NCBI GenBank assembly: GCA_016235555.1
Contig: JACRKC010000064.1
Location: forward strand, 1-48,413
DNA from: Verrucomicrobiota bacterium
GTDB lineage: Bacteria; Verrucomicrobiota; Verrucomicrobiia; Opitutales; Opitutaceae
DNA length: 48,413 bases
Direction: 5' to 3'
A model generated the notes under the pieces. It searched no databases, was not told the origin of the DNA, and saw only the letters and a program-made list of their open reading frames with translations. A program made the translations under genes and the position numbers. Position 1 is the stretch's first letter. Every line of letters begins with the position of its first letter. Shown here piece after piece: positions 17,500 through 25,560 of this stretch.

Positions 17500-17509
17500 C
17501 CAGTGGTAT
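17500..17509 (-). promoter_or_regulatory. Candidate operator ATACCACTGG upstream of the Asp-box gene
   Basis: On the gene strand the sequence reads ACATACCACTGGCCC, 54 nt before the start at 17445. It is the third copy of the 10-mer in gene-relative orientation. Confidence 0.45.
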
Positions 17510-17550
17510 GTTGTTGCGACCTCCGCCGCTGCGTCGAACCGGCGTGGTCG

Positions 17551-17575
17551 GAGTGTAACCCAATAGGTTACACTC
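17551..17575. promoter_or_regulatory. Perfect 25-bp palindrome GAGTGTAACC-N5-GGTTACACTC
   Basis: Ten-base arms are perfectly complementary around a 5-nt centre (CAATA). It lies between the end of the regulator gene and the Asp-box gene it probably controls. Its size and symmetry suit a GntR- or LacI-type dimer operator. It could instead be a weak terminator hairpin for the regulator gene, but no T-run follows. No second copy was seen in the window. Confidence 0.45.
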
Positions 17576-17642
17576 GTTGGAGCGCAGGCCGGTCCGGGAC
17601 CGGGTCGCCGCGGGGTCGCGCTGGGGTCGCGCCGGGACCGAA

Positions 17643-18770
17643 TCAAGGAGCCGGCGCGGCACCGACGCTCGCGCCGCGGACGAATTGCGGCATGAGGCGC
17701 CACGAACGCTGGGTGACGGCGCCGCCTTCCAGCAATTCGAGCACGGGCTGGAGCAGGCTGCGGGCGTAGGCCCGCGGACTCGCCACGTAGCGCGCAGGCG
17801 TCGGCACGAGGAAAGTCAGGAACGGATCCTCGTCGCGGGAGATGATCGAGACCTGGTCGGGCACGCGCCAGCCGAGGGCGGCCAGGCCGCTCGCGACGGC
17901 GAGGCAATGGTAGGCGTGGACGACGAGCAGCGCGGTGGGCGGAGGTTTTTGCGCCATGAGGCGTTTGAGTGCGGGCACGATGCCCGCGGCGCCGGCGTCG
18001 AGGCGGCAGACGATGGCGGAGGCGTCGGCATGGCCGGACGTGCGCACGCCTTCGAGAAAACCGGCTTCGCTCGCGAGGTCGCCGGCGAGCGGGACTTCCG
18101 GCGCAACGAGCGCGAGTCGCCGGTGGCCGAGGCCGAGCAGCACGCCGGCCGCGTGCCGGCACATCGCGCGGTGGTCGAGGTCGCGGAACGGCAGATCGAT
18201 ACCGTCGCTGCACGAACCGGCGACGAGACACGGGACGCCGCGCCGGGCGAACCACTCCTGGCAGGCGGGCGTCGCGAGCAGGAGGAGCCAGCACGCATGC
18301 GGGTGCTGGCGCACGAGTTTCTCGAGGGCGGCGGCGGGGTTGGTGCGGAAATATTGCCGACCGTGGATCACGTGCAGCCGGCAGCCGCGTTCGCTGAGCA
18401 TGGCGCGCAGGTCGTCGATCCAGAGGGTCTGCGTGGGGCGCAGACGCTCGAGCGGCTCGGGGGTGAGCAACGCGACCTCGGTCGAACGCAACCGGCCACG
18501 GGTCCGCGGGGTGGGCGCGAGGATGCGGTTGCCCGCGCCGTGTTCGGCGCGGATCGCGCCGTCGCGCTGGAGTTGGGCGAGCGCGCGACGCAGGGTGCTG
18601 CGGCTGATCTGGAGCAGTTCGCACAGCGTGCGCTCGGCCGGGAGCCACTCGCGCCACTGGCCCGCGGCGATCGCGTCGTGCAGGCACGCGACCGTCTGGC
18701 CGACGAGGGAGTGGCGTTGAGGGATGGCTCGCACGCGCGTGATCGCAGCGCAAGGGGCGCGGGCCGGCAA
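17643..18770 (-). CDS. GntR-type winged-helix regulator with LacI-like sensor domain
   Basis: The protein has 375 residues from TTG 18770; GTG 18734 is an equally possible start. The N-terminal winged helix (about 20-85) includes LPAERTLCELLQISRSTLRR and ends DGAIRAEHGAGNRI, as in GntR proteins. Residues about 95-360 resemble a periplasmic-binding/LacI effector domain (LLGLGHRRLALVAP, VSIISRDEDPFLTF). This AraR-like arrangement is used by sugar-responsive repressors. Heading a minus-strand run of catabolic genes, it probably senses a sugar acid and represses the cluster (inference). Candidate operators lie at 17551-17575 and at the three ATACCACTGG sites. Confidence 0.82.
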   Translation of the reverse strand: MPARAPCAAITRVRAIPQRHSLVGQTVACLHDAIAAGQWREWLPAERTLCELLQISRSTLRRALAQLQRDGAIRAEHGAGNRILAPTPRTRGRLRSTEVALLTPEPLERLRPTQTLWIDDLRAMLSERGCRLHVIHGRQYFRTNPAAALEKLVRQHPHACWLLLLATPACQEWFARRGVPCLVAGSCSDGIDLPFRDLDHRAMCRHAAGVLLGLGHRRLALVAPEVPLAGDLASEAGFLEGVRTSGHADASAIVCRLDAGAAGIVPALKRLMAQKPPPTALLVVHAYHCLAVASGLAALGWRVPDQVSIISRDEDPFLTFLVPTPARYVASPRAYARSLLQPVLELLEGGAVTQRSWRLMPQFVRGASVGAAPAP

Positions 18771-19079
18771 TATCTATGCGGGCTCGCCGGGCCATCGGGC
18801 GTATCTCGGCCTTCTGACTGAGGCGAGACGCCTCAGCCACGCCTGCTCGCCTCCGGCGAGTGGACGAGGCGTCCCGCCTCGTAGAACGCAGAAGAGCGGG
18901 AGGGCGTCGAAATGGGCACCTGGCGCGAAAGGTAGCCGACGGCTGACGGGAGATGGCGTAGCGGCGGGCCAGCGCTTTGGCATGGATCGTCCGGCCTCCT
19001 GACGTCGGCCGCTACCGCGGGCGGCTTCGTGAAATTTCCGGGTTTGCGCGGACGGGGTTTTGCGGAATGGTCGGCCGCC
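18771..19079. repeat. 309-nt divergent gap with GAGGCG palindromes
   Basis: No gene is seen. Two GAGGCG-type palindromes, ACTGAGGCGAGACGCCTCAG (18817-18836) and GTGGACGAGGCGTCCCGCCT (from 18860), lie side by side. A half-copy of the CTGACGTCGGCCGCTAC repeat is near 19000-19016. Promoters of the regulator and the fusion-protein gene must be here, but none is clear. Confidence 0.65.
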
Positions 19080-21938
19080 ATGCGTTGCCCCGCCCCGCTG
19101 TTGTTCGCGCTGTGCGCCGGAGGGCTGCTCGCGTCGATCCGCGGCGCCGACGCGGCGCTCGAGTGCCGGTGGGCCGACACGCCGCCGGTGATCGATGGGA
19201 AAGGCGACGAGGCGGTGTGGCAGCGGGCGAGTGTGATCTCCGATTTCAAACAGGGTTGGCTGCCCGGCGTGCCGGCGCCGCGGCAGGGCACGCGCGCGCG
19301 GCTGCTCTGGGATCGCGAGTGGATCTACTTTCTCGCGGAGCTCGACGATGCCGATGTGACCGCCGAGGTGCGGGCGCACGACGGGCCGATGTGGAAGAAC
19401 GATGTGTTCGAGATTTTCCTGAAACCGTCGGAGGCGCACACGGGCTACTACGAGTTCGAGGTGAATCCCTTCGCGGCGATCGTGGACGCGTTTTTTCCCG
19501 ACGCGGCGAGCCGGCAGAATCCGCGGCAGCTCACCGTGGGGCGGTTTCACGTCGAGGCGCGCGTCGTGGTGCGCGGCACGCTCAACGACTCCAGCGATCG
19601 CGATGCGGGCTGGACGGTGGAGGGACGGATTCCGTGGACGGATTTCGCGCCGACGGGCGGCCGGCCGGGACCGGGCGAAGTGTGGCGCGCGACGCTCACG
19701 CGCGTCGACGGCACCGGTGCCACGCAGGAACTGTCGAGCGTGGCGCCGCTCGCGAAGCCGAGTTTCCACCGCACCGAGGACTACGTGCCGCTGCGTTTCG
19801 TCGGCCCGACGCCGGTCGCGCGCGGCGCGTGGCGCAACACGCGGCTCGCCGGCACACCGGACGGCCCCGAGCCCTACGCGACCGTGCCGGCGTGGCCGCG
19901 GCTCGCGGCGCAATCCCTGGTCGCGCTCGTGCCCGAGCCCGGCGGCGGGTGGGTGTGGTTCGTCGATCACGACGGCGACTGGAGCAGCGCGATGCGGATC
20001 GGCCGCATGCGGTCGGCGGGCGATGGGAGCGACGCGGCGACGTTGCTCAAACCGGACGAGCAGGTGACCAGCCTCGTGTTTCATCCGCGCTTCGCGGAAA
20101 ACGGCTTCGTGTATCTCGGCGCCAACGGTCCGCGTTCGCAGGCGCCGCGCTCCTCGCACGTGCTCCGCTACACGTGGCGCGACGGCCAGCTCGACCCGGC
20201 GTCGCGCGTGACGATCATCGAGTGGCCAAGCGACGGGCACAACGGCTGCGGCCTCGCGTTCGGCCGCGACGGCCGGCTCTTCGTCACGAGTGGCGACGGC
20301 TCGTCGGAGAGCGACCGTGATCGCGTGGGCCAGGACCCGGGTTCGATGCGCTCGAAAATTCTCCGCCTCGATGTCGACCACCCGGCGCCCGGGAAAAACT
20401 ACGCGGTGCCGGCGGACAATCCGTTCGTCGACGATGCGCGTTTCGTGCCTGAGGCCTGGGCCTACGGCCTGCGCAATCCGTGGCGCCTTACCTACGACGC
20501 CGCGAGCGACCAGCTCTGGTGCGGCGAGAATGGTCAGGACGCCTGGGAGTATGCGCACCTCGTGCGCCGCGGGGCGAACTACGGCTGGAGCGTGATGGAG
20601 GGCAGCCACCGGCATATCGCGATGAGGCCGCCGGGACCGCATCCGTTCACGGCGCCGACGGTGGAGTTTTCGCACGCGGAGTTCCGCTCGCTCTCGGGCG
20701 GGGTGGTTTACCGCGGCAAGAAATTTCCCGAGCTGACCGGCGCCTACGTGTTCGGCGATTTCGGCACGGGCCGCGTGTGGGCCGCGAAGCACGATGGCAC
20801 GAAACTCGAGTGGCTGCGCGAGCTGGTCGACACGCCGTTCGCGATCACGCACGTGACGACCGATGGGAGGGGCGAAATCGTGGTCACCGACTACGGCAGC
20901 TCGCGTTCCAATGCCCCGGCGCAGGGCGGCCTCCATCGTCTCGAGCGCAGCGTGCCAGCCGCGCCGCCGCTGCCCGAGTTTCCGCGCCGGCTGAGCGAGA
21001 CAGGCGTGTTTGCCGACACCGCGACGCTCACCCCCGCCGCGGGTGTGATGGCTTACGACATCAACGCGCCCGGCTGGCACGACGGCGCCAGCGCGGTGCG
21101 CCACCTCGCGGTGCCGGAAGGTGGGCGCCTCGACTACACGCCGAACAAAGCCTGGGACGCGCCCAACGGCGCCGTGCTGATGCAGACGCTCACGCTCGGC
21201 GGGCGACGGATCGAGACGCGCCTGCTCGTGCGCCGCCAGGCCGACTGGTCGGGCTACAGCTACCAGTGGGACGAAAACCAGCGCGACGCCACGCTCGCCG
21301 ACAAGGCCGGCGTCGATCTCACGCTCGCTAACGGGCAGCCGTGGCGCGTGCCGAGCCGCGCGGAGTGCATGATGTGCCACACGCGCGAGGCGAATTTCGC
21401 GCTCACGCTCAACGAAGGACAGCTCAACCGTGGCGACCAGTTGTTGCGCTGGGAGGCGATGGGCCTCGTGCGGTCGGCCCCGCCGCGCCGCTTCCGGTCG
21501 TTCGCGACCAGCGCCGCGCCGCAGCGGGCCGCCACCGCCGTGGCGCTGCTGCCGCGCGCGCCCGCGGAGTTGCGAAAATACGCCGCCGCGGGCGACGCGC
21601 AGGCTCCGCTCGAGCAGCGGGCGCGCAGCTACCTCGCGGTGAATTGCGCGCATTGCCACACGACCTCCGGCGGCGGCAACAGCCCGATGGTGTTCGATTT
21701 CACGACGCCCGCCGACCGCATGCGCACGATCGACGCCATGCCGGTGCATGGCGATTTCGGGCAGGCCGGGGCGCGCGTGGTGGCGCCGGGCGAGGCGGCG
21801 CGCAGCGTCGTCATCACGCGGATGGCGATCCGCAGCCCGGGCCAGATGCCGCCGCTCGCCACGCGCGTGGCCGACCCCGATGGCGTGCGCCTGCTGGCGG
21901 AGTGGATCCAGTCGCTGCCGGCCGCCGCGGGGCGTTGA
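19080..21938 (+). CDS. Secreted CBM9-like / glucose-sorbosone dehydrogenase-like / cytochrome c fusion protein
   Basis: The protein has 952 residues. ATG 19080 gives a signal peptide (MRCPAPLLFALCAGGLLASI); an in-frame start 51 nt earlier is less likely. Domains: a CBM9-like/DOMON-type region about 30-240 (PPVIDGKGDEAVW, YEFEVNPF); a glucose/sorbosone-dehydrogenase-type propeller about 260-620 (GHNGCGLAFGRDGRLFVTSG, PEAWAYGLRNPWRL, GANYGW); and a C-terminal region with two haem c motifs, CMMCH (763-767) and CAHCH (856-860). A likely Met ligand is in MPPLATR. It may oxidise a sugar with PQQ and pass electrons through haem in the periplasm (family inference). No partner gene is adjacent. Confidence 0.82.
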   Translation: MRCPAPLLFALCAGGLLASIRGADAALECRWADTPPVIDGKGDEAVWQRASVISDFKQGWLPGVPAPRQGTRARLLWDREWIYFLAELDDADVTAEVRAHDGPMWKNDVFEIFLKPSEAHTGYYEFEVNPFAAIVDAFFPDAASRQNPRQLTVGRFHVEARVVVRGTLNDSSDRDAGWTVEGRIPWTDFAPTGGRPGPGEVWRATLTRVDGTGATQELSSVAPLAKPSFHRTEDYVPLRFVGPTPVARGAWRNTRLAGTPDGPEPYATVPAWPRLAAQSLVALVPEPGGGWVWFVDHDGDWSSAMRIGRMRSAGDGSDAATLLKPDEQVTSLVFHPRFAENGFVYLGANGPRSQAPRSSHVLRYTWRDGQLDPASRVTIIEWPSDGHNGCGLAFGRDGRLFVTSGDGSSESDRDRVGQDPGSMRSKILRLDVDHPAPGKNYAVPADNPFVDDARFVPEAWAYGLRNPWRLTYDAASDQLWCGENGQDAWEYAHLVRRGANYGWSVMEGSHRHIAMRPPGPHPFTAPTVEFSHAEFRSLSGGVVYRGKKFPELTGAYVFGDFGTGRVWAAKHDGTKLEWLRELVDTPFAITHVTTDGRGEIVVTDYGSSRSNAPAQGGLHRLERSVPAAPPLPEFPRRLSETGVFADTATLTPAAGVMAYDINAPGWHDGASAVRHLAVPEGGRLDYTPNKAWDAPNGAVLMQTLTLGGRRIETRLLVRRQADWSGYSYQWDENQRDATLADKAGVDLTLANGQPWRVPSRAECMMCHTREANFALTLNEGQLNRGDQLLRWEAMGLVRSAPPRRFRSFATSAAPQRAATAVALLPRAPAELRKYAAAGDAQAPLEQRARSYLAVNCAHCHTTSGGGNSPMVFDFTTPADRMRTIDAMPVHGDFGQAGARVVAPGEAARSVVITRMAIRSPGQMPPLATRVADPDGVRLLAEWIQSLPAAAGR

Positions 21939-22475
21939 GGCTGGCGGTCGCGGATATAATACCAGTTACGGCGCGCTTTGAGACTCCTGATCTTGTAGGC
22001 CCGCCCGGTGGGCGGGCTGCCCGGCCACCGGCCGGCCTACAGTCTCAAAGCGCACCGTAACTGGTATGACGTTATCTGAGCCGATCATGCCGTCGGCCGT
22101 AGCAGCCGACCCCTCGGCCAGCTCAAGGCGGGCCGTGAGGAGGCTGGAGCGAGGTGAATCGCGACCACCAGTCTCGTTGCCTCGGCTGCCACCGCGTTTC
22201 GTGCGGTTCAACTGCATCGTGCCCGCATTTCGACGACCGTTTGCGCTCCGCCCATGCGGGCACAGGGACGGGCCCGCCCACCCACGGCTGCGCGGGCGCA
22301 TCTCACTTTCTGGCCATGCGGAGAGGCGCTTTTCCAGGCGCCCAAGCTCGGCGGTTGAAAACCGCCGCTCCGTCGCTCCCACCGAACTGCAAGAAATTGA
22401 GCGGCCCCCCGTCTGCGCGCGGCGGGCGCGTTCCGACTTGAAACATTCCCCACGCGCGACCGTCTGTCTTTTATC
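21939..22475. repeat. 537-nt gap with TACCA palindrome and CGCCCAAGC repeat
   Basis: No gene is seen. A large palindrome at 21957-22068 runs from ATACCAGTTACGGCGCGCTT to its complement AAAGCGCACCGTAACTGGTAT (family: 24320-24430, 44421-44570, 44988-45080). The region 22090-22200 is a degraded GTAGCAGCCGAC-type repeat. Positions 22312-22400 hold the GGCGCTTTTCC...GGCGGTTGAAAACCGCC repeat (copies at 25100-25190, 25680-25753, 48167-48256). Confidence 0.75.
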
Positions 22476-24287
22476 ATGAAAGTTGTGTTCCTCCGCTGGT
22501 TGTTTCCCACCGTCGTCGCCGCGCTTGCCCTGAGTCTCGTCGAAGGGCGCGTGCTGGCGCAGGACCCCCAGCAGCCCATCAACGAAAAGCCCGTCGAGAT
22601 GCCGGTTTACACGGTCACCGACACCCGCGAGCTGCCGCCGCCCGAGAAGTGGAACTACGCGCGCATCGAGGGTTTCGAGGTGCTGTCGAATGCGTCCGAG
22701 AAAGGCACGCTGCGGCTGGTGCGCGACTTTCAGCGTTATTCGCAGGCGATCGGTTTCGTGTGGCCGGGCGTGCAGCGTCCATCGGCCGTGCCGGCGATGC
22801 TGATCATCTGCGGCAAGGGCGGAAAATTCGACCAGTTCATGCCGGCCGGCGAGCGGCTGCCGGACCGCGCGATGGCGAGCCTCTCGCTGCGCAACAAGGA
22901 ACAGGCCGCCATCGTGATCGATTACGAGGCGAAGCTGATCAACCTCGTCACCCCGGAGGGCACCGCGGCCACCACGGCCGCCTCGATCGCGGCGGCGGCG
23001 GCCGGTCCCGATGCCGCGACCGGGCCGGGCGGCGACCCGGGCTTCGAGGTCGACGCCTACCAGCAGCTCTACCGCGAATACATCCGCTTCCTGCTCGCGA
23101 GCGTGCAGCCGCGGTCGCCCGCCTGGTTCGAGGAAGGGATCGCGCAGCTCTTCCAGCGGATGGAGTTCGACAAGACCTCGATCGTCGTCGGCAAGCTTGA
23201 CGATCCCAACGCGATCTCCGTCACGCAGGCCGCGCTCGACGCGGCGGGCAACGGCGGCGTGGCCCCGCAGGAGGATCTGACCTTCAACGCCGCGCTGGCG
23301 AAACGCGGGCTCTTGAAGATGGAGGAGATCTTCGCCGTCACCCACGACTCCGACGTCGCGCGCAACCCGCTCGGGAGCACGTGGGCGAAGCAGAGCGCGG
23401 CGTTCGTGCACTGGGGCCTCTATGGCGACCAGGGAAAAAACCAGAAGCAGTTCGTCACTTTCATCTCCCGGATCGCGCGCGAGCCGCTCACCGAGGCGCT
23501 GTTCAAGGAGTGTTTCAAGCAAAGCTACAAGGACATGGTGATGACTCTCCGCGGCTACATCGAGTTCACCAACTACAAGATCGCCGGCCTGCAGACCAAG
23601 AAGGGTGAGAAGCTCCCGGAGCCGCCGCCGGTGACGCTGCGCGAGGCGACCGAGGCGGAGATCGGCCGCATCAAGGGCGAGGCGCTCCTGCTCGCCGGCC
23701 ACAAGGCCGCCGCCCGCCTGGCGATGATCGCACCCTACATCCGTGGCGAACGCGACCCGCAGCTCGTGGCCTCCATCGGCCTCGTCGAACGCGTGCTCGG
23801 CGACGACGCCAAGGCCCGCAAATTCCTCGAGGCCGCCGTCGGCGCCAAGGCCGTGCGCCCCCGCGCCTACCTCGAGCTCGCCCGCCTGCGCTACGCGGAA
23901 GGCCTGGCGAAACCGCTGGCCGAGGGGAAACTCGACGCCAACCAGACCGCCGCCGTGCTCACGCCGCTCTTCACCGCGCGCACGCAGCCGCCGCCGCTGC
24001 CCGAGGTCTACGAACTCGTCGCCGATGCGTGGCTCCACTGCGTCCTCGCGCCCGCCGCCGGTCACCTCGCCGTGATCGACGAAGGCGTGCGGATGTTTCC
24101 GCGCAACACCCACCTCGTCTACGCCGATGCGTCGCTCAAGGCCAAGGCCGGCCTCGTCGCCGACGCCCATGCGCTGGTCGGCCTCGGCCTGCGCGTCGCC
24201 CCCGACGACGACACGCGCGCGAAATTCGAAAAGCTCAAGGCTGCGCTGCCGCCCGCCCCCGCACCGGCGGGCGCGCCCCAGAAGTGA
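22476..24287 (+). CDS. Exported degenerate peptidase-MA-like protein with TPR-like C-terminus
   Basis: The protein has 603 residues with a signal peptide (MKVVFLRWLFPTVVAALALS to VLAQD). Residues about 60-350 resemble the gluzincin (peptidase-MA/DUF1570) fold: LYREYIRFLLASV at about 198-210 aligns with the HExxH helix and PAWFEEGIAQLF (215-226) with the second-ligand helix. The HExxH histidines appear as Arg (R200, R204 in REYIR), so zinc-dependent catalysis is probably lost. Residues about 390-600 look like helical TPR-type repeats. Function unknown; a binding or scaffold role is plausible. The signal-peptide segment ALSLVEGR is encoded by a dispersed CTGAG...GAAGGGC repeat. Confidence 0.65.
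   Translation: MKVVFLRWLFPTVVAALALSLVEGRVLAQDPQQPINEKPVEMPVYTVTDTRELPPPEKWNYARIEGFEVLSNASEKGTLRLVRDFQRYSQAIGFVWPGVQRPSAVPAMLIICGKGGKFDQFMPAGERLPDRAMASLSLRNKEQAAIVIDYEAKLINLVTPEGTAATTAASIAAAAAGPDAATGPGGDPGFEVDAYQQLYREYIRFLLASVQPRSPAWFEEGIAQLFQRMEFDKTSIVVGKLDDPNAISVTQAALDAAGNGGVAPQEDLTFNAALAKRGLLKMEEIFAVTHDSDVARNPLGSTWAKQSAAFVHWGLYGDQGKNQKQFVTFISRIAREPLTEALFKECFKQSYKDMVMTLRGYIEFTNYKIAGLQTKKGEKLPEPPPVTLREATEAEIGRIKGEALLLAGHKAAARLAMIAPYIRGERDPQLVASIGLVERVLGDDAKARKFLEAAVGAKAVRPRAYLELARLRYAEGLAKPLAEGKLDANQTAAVLTPLFTARTQPPPLPEVYELVADAWLHCVLAPAAGHLAVIDEGVRMFPRNTHLVYADASLKAKAGLVADAHALVGLGLRVAPDDDTRAKFEKLKAALPPAPAPAGAPQK
22527..22550. repeat. CCCTGAGTCTCGTCGAAGGGC repeat inside a signal-peptide coding region
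   Basis: In reverse complement this matches the dispersed CCCTTCGAC...CTCAGGGC element (1628, 9938, 33363). Here it encodes ALSLVEGR, part of the hydrophobic and cleavage region of the exported protein. Confidence 0.65.
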
Positions 24288-24319
24288 CCGCGGGGTGGTG
24301 GCGAGATTCCCCGACGGCT

Positions 24320-24430
24320 GATACCAACGTCCCTTCGCCTTTGGATTTTGCAGGGCCGCCGCTGGTCGGCGGGCCGCAGCCCGGCCACGAGGGCCGGCCC
24401 TACAGTCCAGATGCGAAGGGCGAGTGGTGT
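24320..24430. repeat. TACCA-family palindromic repeat, copy 2
   Basis: It starts GATACCAACGTCCCTTCGCC and ends GATGCGAAGGGCGAGTGGTG, with an inner GGGCCGCCGCTGG / CCACGAGGGCCGGCCC stem. It lies between two converging genes. Confidence 0.7.
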
Positions 24431-24446
24431 GATGGCGGGGTTCCGC

Positions 24447-24842
24447 CTAAAACAACGACTCCACGCGCACGTTGACCTCGCGCAGTTCCTCCGGTGTGGC
24501 GACATCGGTGTCGCCGATCTTCGCCCAGATGAACCGCAGGATGTTCCGGCCCGGGCGCTGCGCGACCAGAGTCACCTCCCAGGTGGAGTCGGCCTTGCCC
24601 TCGGTGGTGCGCTTCAAGGCCGTCAGCTGCTTGGTGATGCGCGGATCGTTCGACACGATCTGCCAGACATGGTCGCTCTCGCTGCGCCCCGGCAGCACGA
24701 TCTTGAGCCGGTGGGTCACCCGGACGCTGACCGCGGTTTTTCTCTCGGTGGCATCGTGCGTGACCAGCTGAGGATCGGCCGCCGGCATGAGCCCAGCGAG
24801 AACCCCGGTGAAGAGGAAAAGACTGAGGACAAAGCGCCGCAT
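24447..24842 (-). CDS. Small exported protein, possibly chagasin-like fold
   Basis: The protein has 131 residues with a clear signal peptide (MRRFVLSLFLFTGVLAGLMPAADP). The rest is predicted to be mostly beta: HRLKIVLPGRSESDHVWQIV, STWEVTLVAQRPGRNILRFIW. The order of strands and the SESDHVW turn recall the NPTTGYxW loop of chagasin-type (I42) cysteine-protease inhibitors, but the diagnostic residues are absent, so this is only a weak hint. It converges on the pseudo-peptidase gene, 159 nt apart. Confidence 0.6.
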   Translation of the reverse strand: MRRFVLSLFLFTGVLAGLMPAADPQLVTHDATERKTAVSVRVTHRLKIVLPGRSESDHVWQIVSNDPRITKQLTALKRTTEGKADSTWEVTLVAQRPGRNILRFIWAKIGDTDVATPEELREVNVRVESLF

Positions 24843-25290
24843 AAAGAGAGTGGGAAGATTCGAGGCCCGGCCCCGAGCACACCTGAGTGCAACTCCCTAT
24901 ACGACGACAAAATCGCCGGATTGTTCAATTCCGGCCGGCCGGAGAACCGGGAAACGGGCGGACCTTGGGGAGTGTTTTCAAACTCATGAAATTGCGCGAA
25001 AAAGAATTGTGGGAGGGGCTTTGTGCCCCGACGCCCGGCGCACACCGCAGCCCGTCGGGGCATAAAGCCCCTCCCACAAGGTTTGAAAACAACCCCTGGT
25101 TTCTTGCAGTCCGGTGAGCGCGACGGAGCGGCGGTTTTCAACCGCCGGGCTTGGGCGCTTGGAAAAGCGCCCCTCCACATGGCAAGAAGGTAAGACGCGC
25201 CCCCCCCCGGGAAACGCCTCCGCGACGCAACCAAGGGTTGCAGGAACCGCCTCAACGAAGCGACGGCCCCGAGGTCCGGTCCGGCGACGA
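24843..25290. repeat. 448-nt gap with two palindromic repeats
   Basis: No gene is seen. An inverted repeat at 25009-25077 has arms GTGGGAGGGGCTTTGTGCCC and GGGGCATAAAGCCCCTCCCA. Positions 25100-25190 are a copy of the GGCGGTTTTCAACCGCC / GCGCTTGGAAAAGCGCC double-hairpin repeat. The sequence before 25009 gives no credible frame. Confidence 0.7.
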
Positions 25291-25560
25291 TCAACCCTTC
25301 GTGTCGCAGACGATCGCGCGCATGCCGTCCTTCGGCTGCTCGGCGGCCCACTTGAAATGCTGCTCGGCGAGTTCGGACACGGCGAACGGCTCGCCCTCGG
25401 TATGGCCGTCGCCCATGCGGTCGCGCCAGAAAAGCGCGGCGCGCTTGGCACCGACCTTGGTGAGTTCGGCGCCGAGTTCCTTGGCGTCGGCGACTTCGAC
25501 GAACGTGGTTTTGCTGCGGCCGAGGGCCTGGGGGATGACGAGACCGATGCGAGTTTTCAT
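25291..25560 (-). CDS. Small cytoplasmic protein of unknown function
   Basis: The protein has 89 residues from ATG 25560 (MKTRIGLVIPQALGRSKTTF). It has no signal peptide or membrane segment. The composition is ordinary, with a charged middle (ALFWRDRMGDGHTEGEPFAV) and possible alternating strand/helix. Family not recognised. It is flanked by repeats on both sides and points away from the SIR2-TIR genes, so no shared operon. Confidence 0.55.
   Translation of the reverse strand: MKTRIGLVIPQALGRSKTTFVEVADAKELGAELTKVGAKRAALFWRDRMGDGHTEGEPFAVSELAEQHFKWAAEQPKDGMRAIVCDTKG

Noticed and set aside
17551-17575. Palindrome considered as an intrinsic terminator of the regulator gene
   Set aside because: No T-run on either side; kept as a candidate operator, though a Rho-type end cannot be excluded.
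17446-18840. Apparent 465-codon N-terminal extension of the Asp-box protein at 16261
   Set aside because: It is in the alternative frame of the regulator gene, Arg/Pro-rich, and ends right before a good signal peptide at 17445.
18774-21749. Long minus-strand open frame opposite the fusion protein
   Set aside because: Arg/His/Ala-rich shadow without motifs; the plus strand shows haem and propeller motifs.
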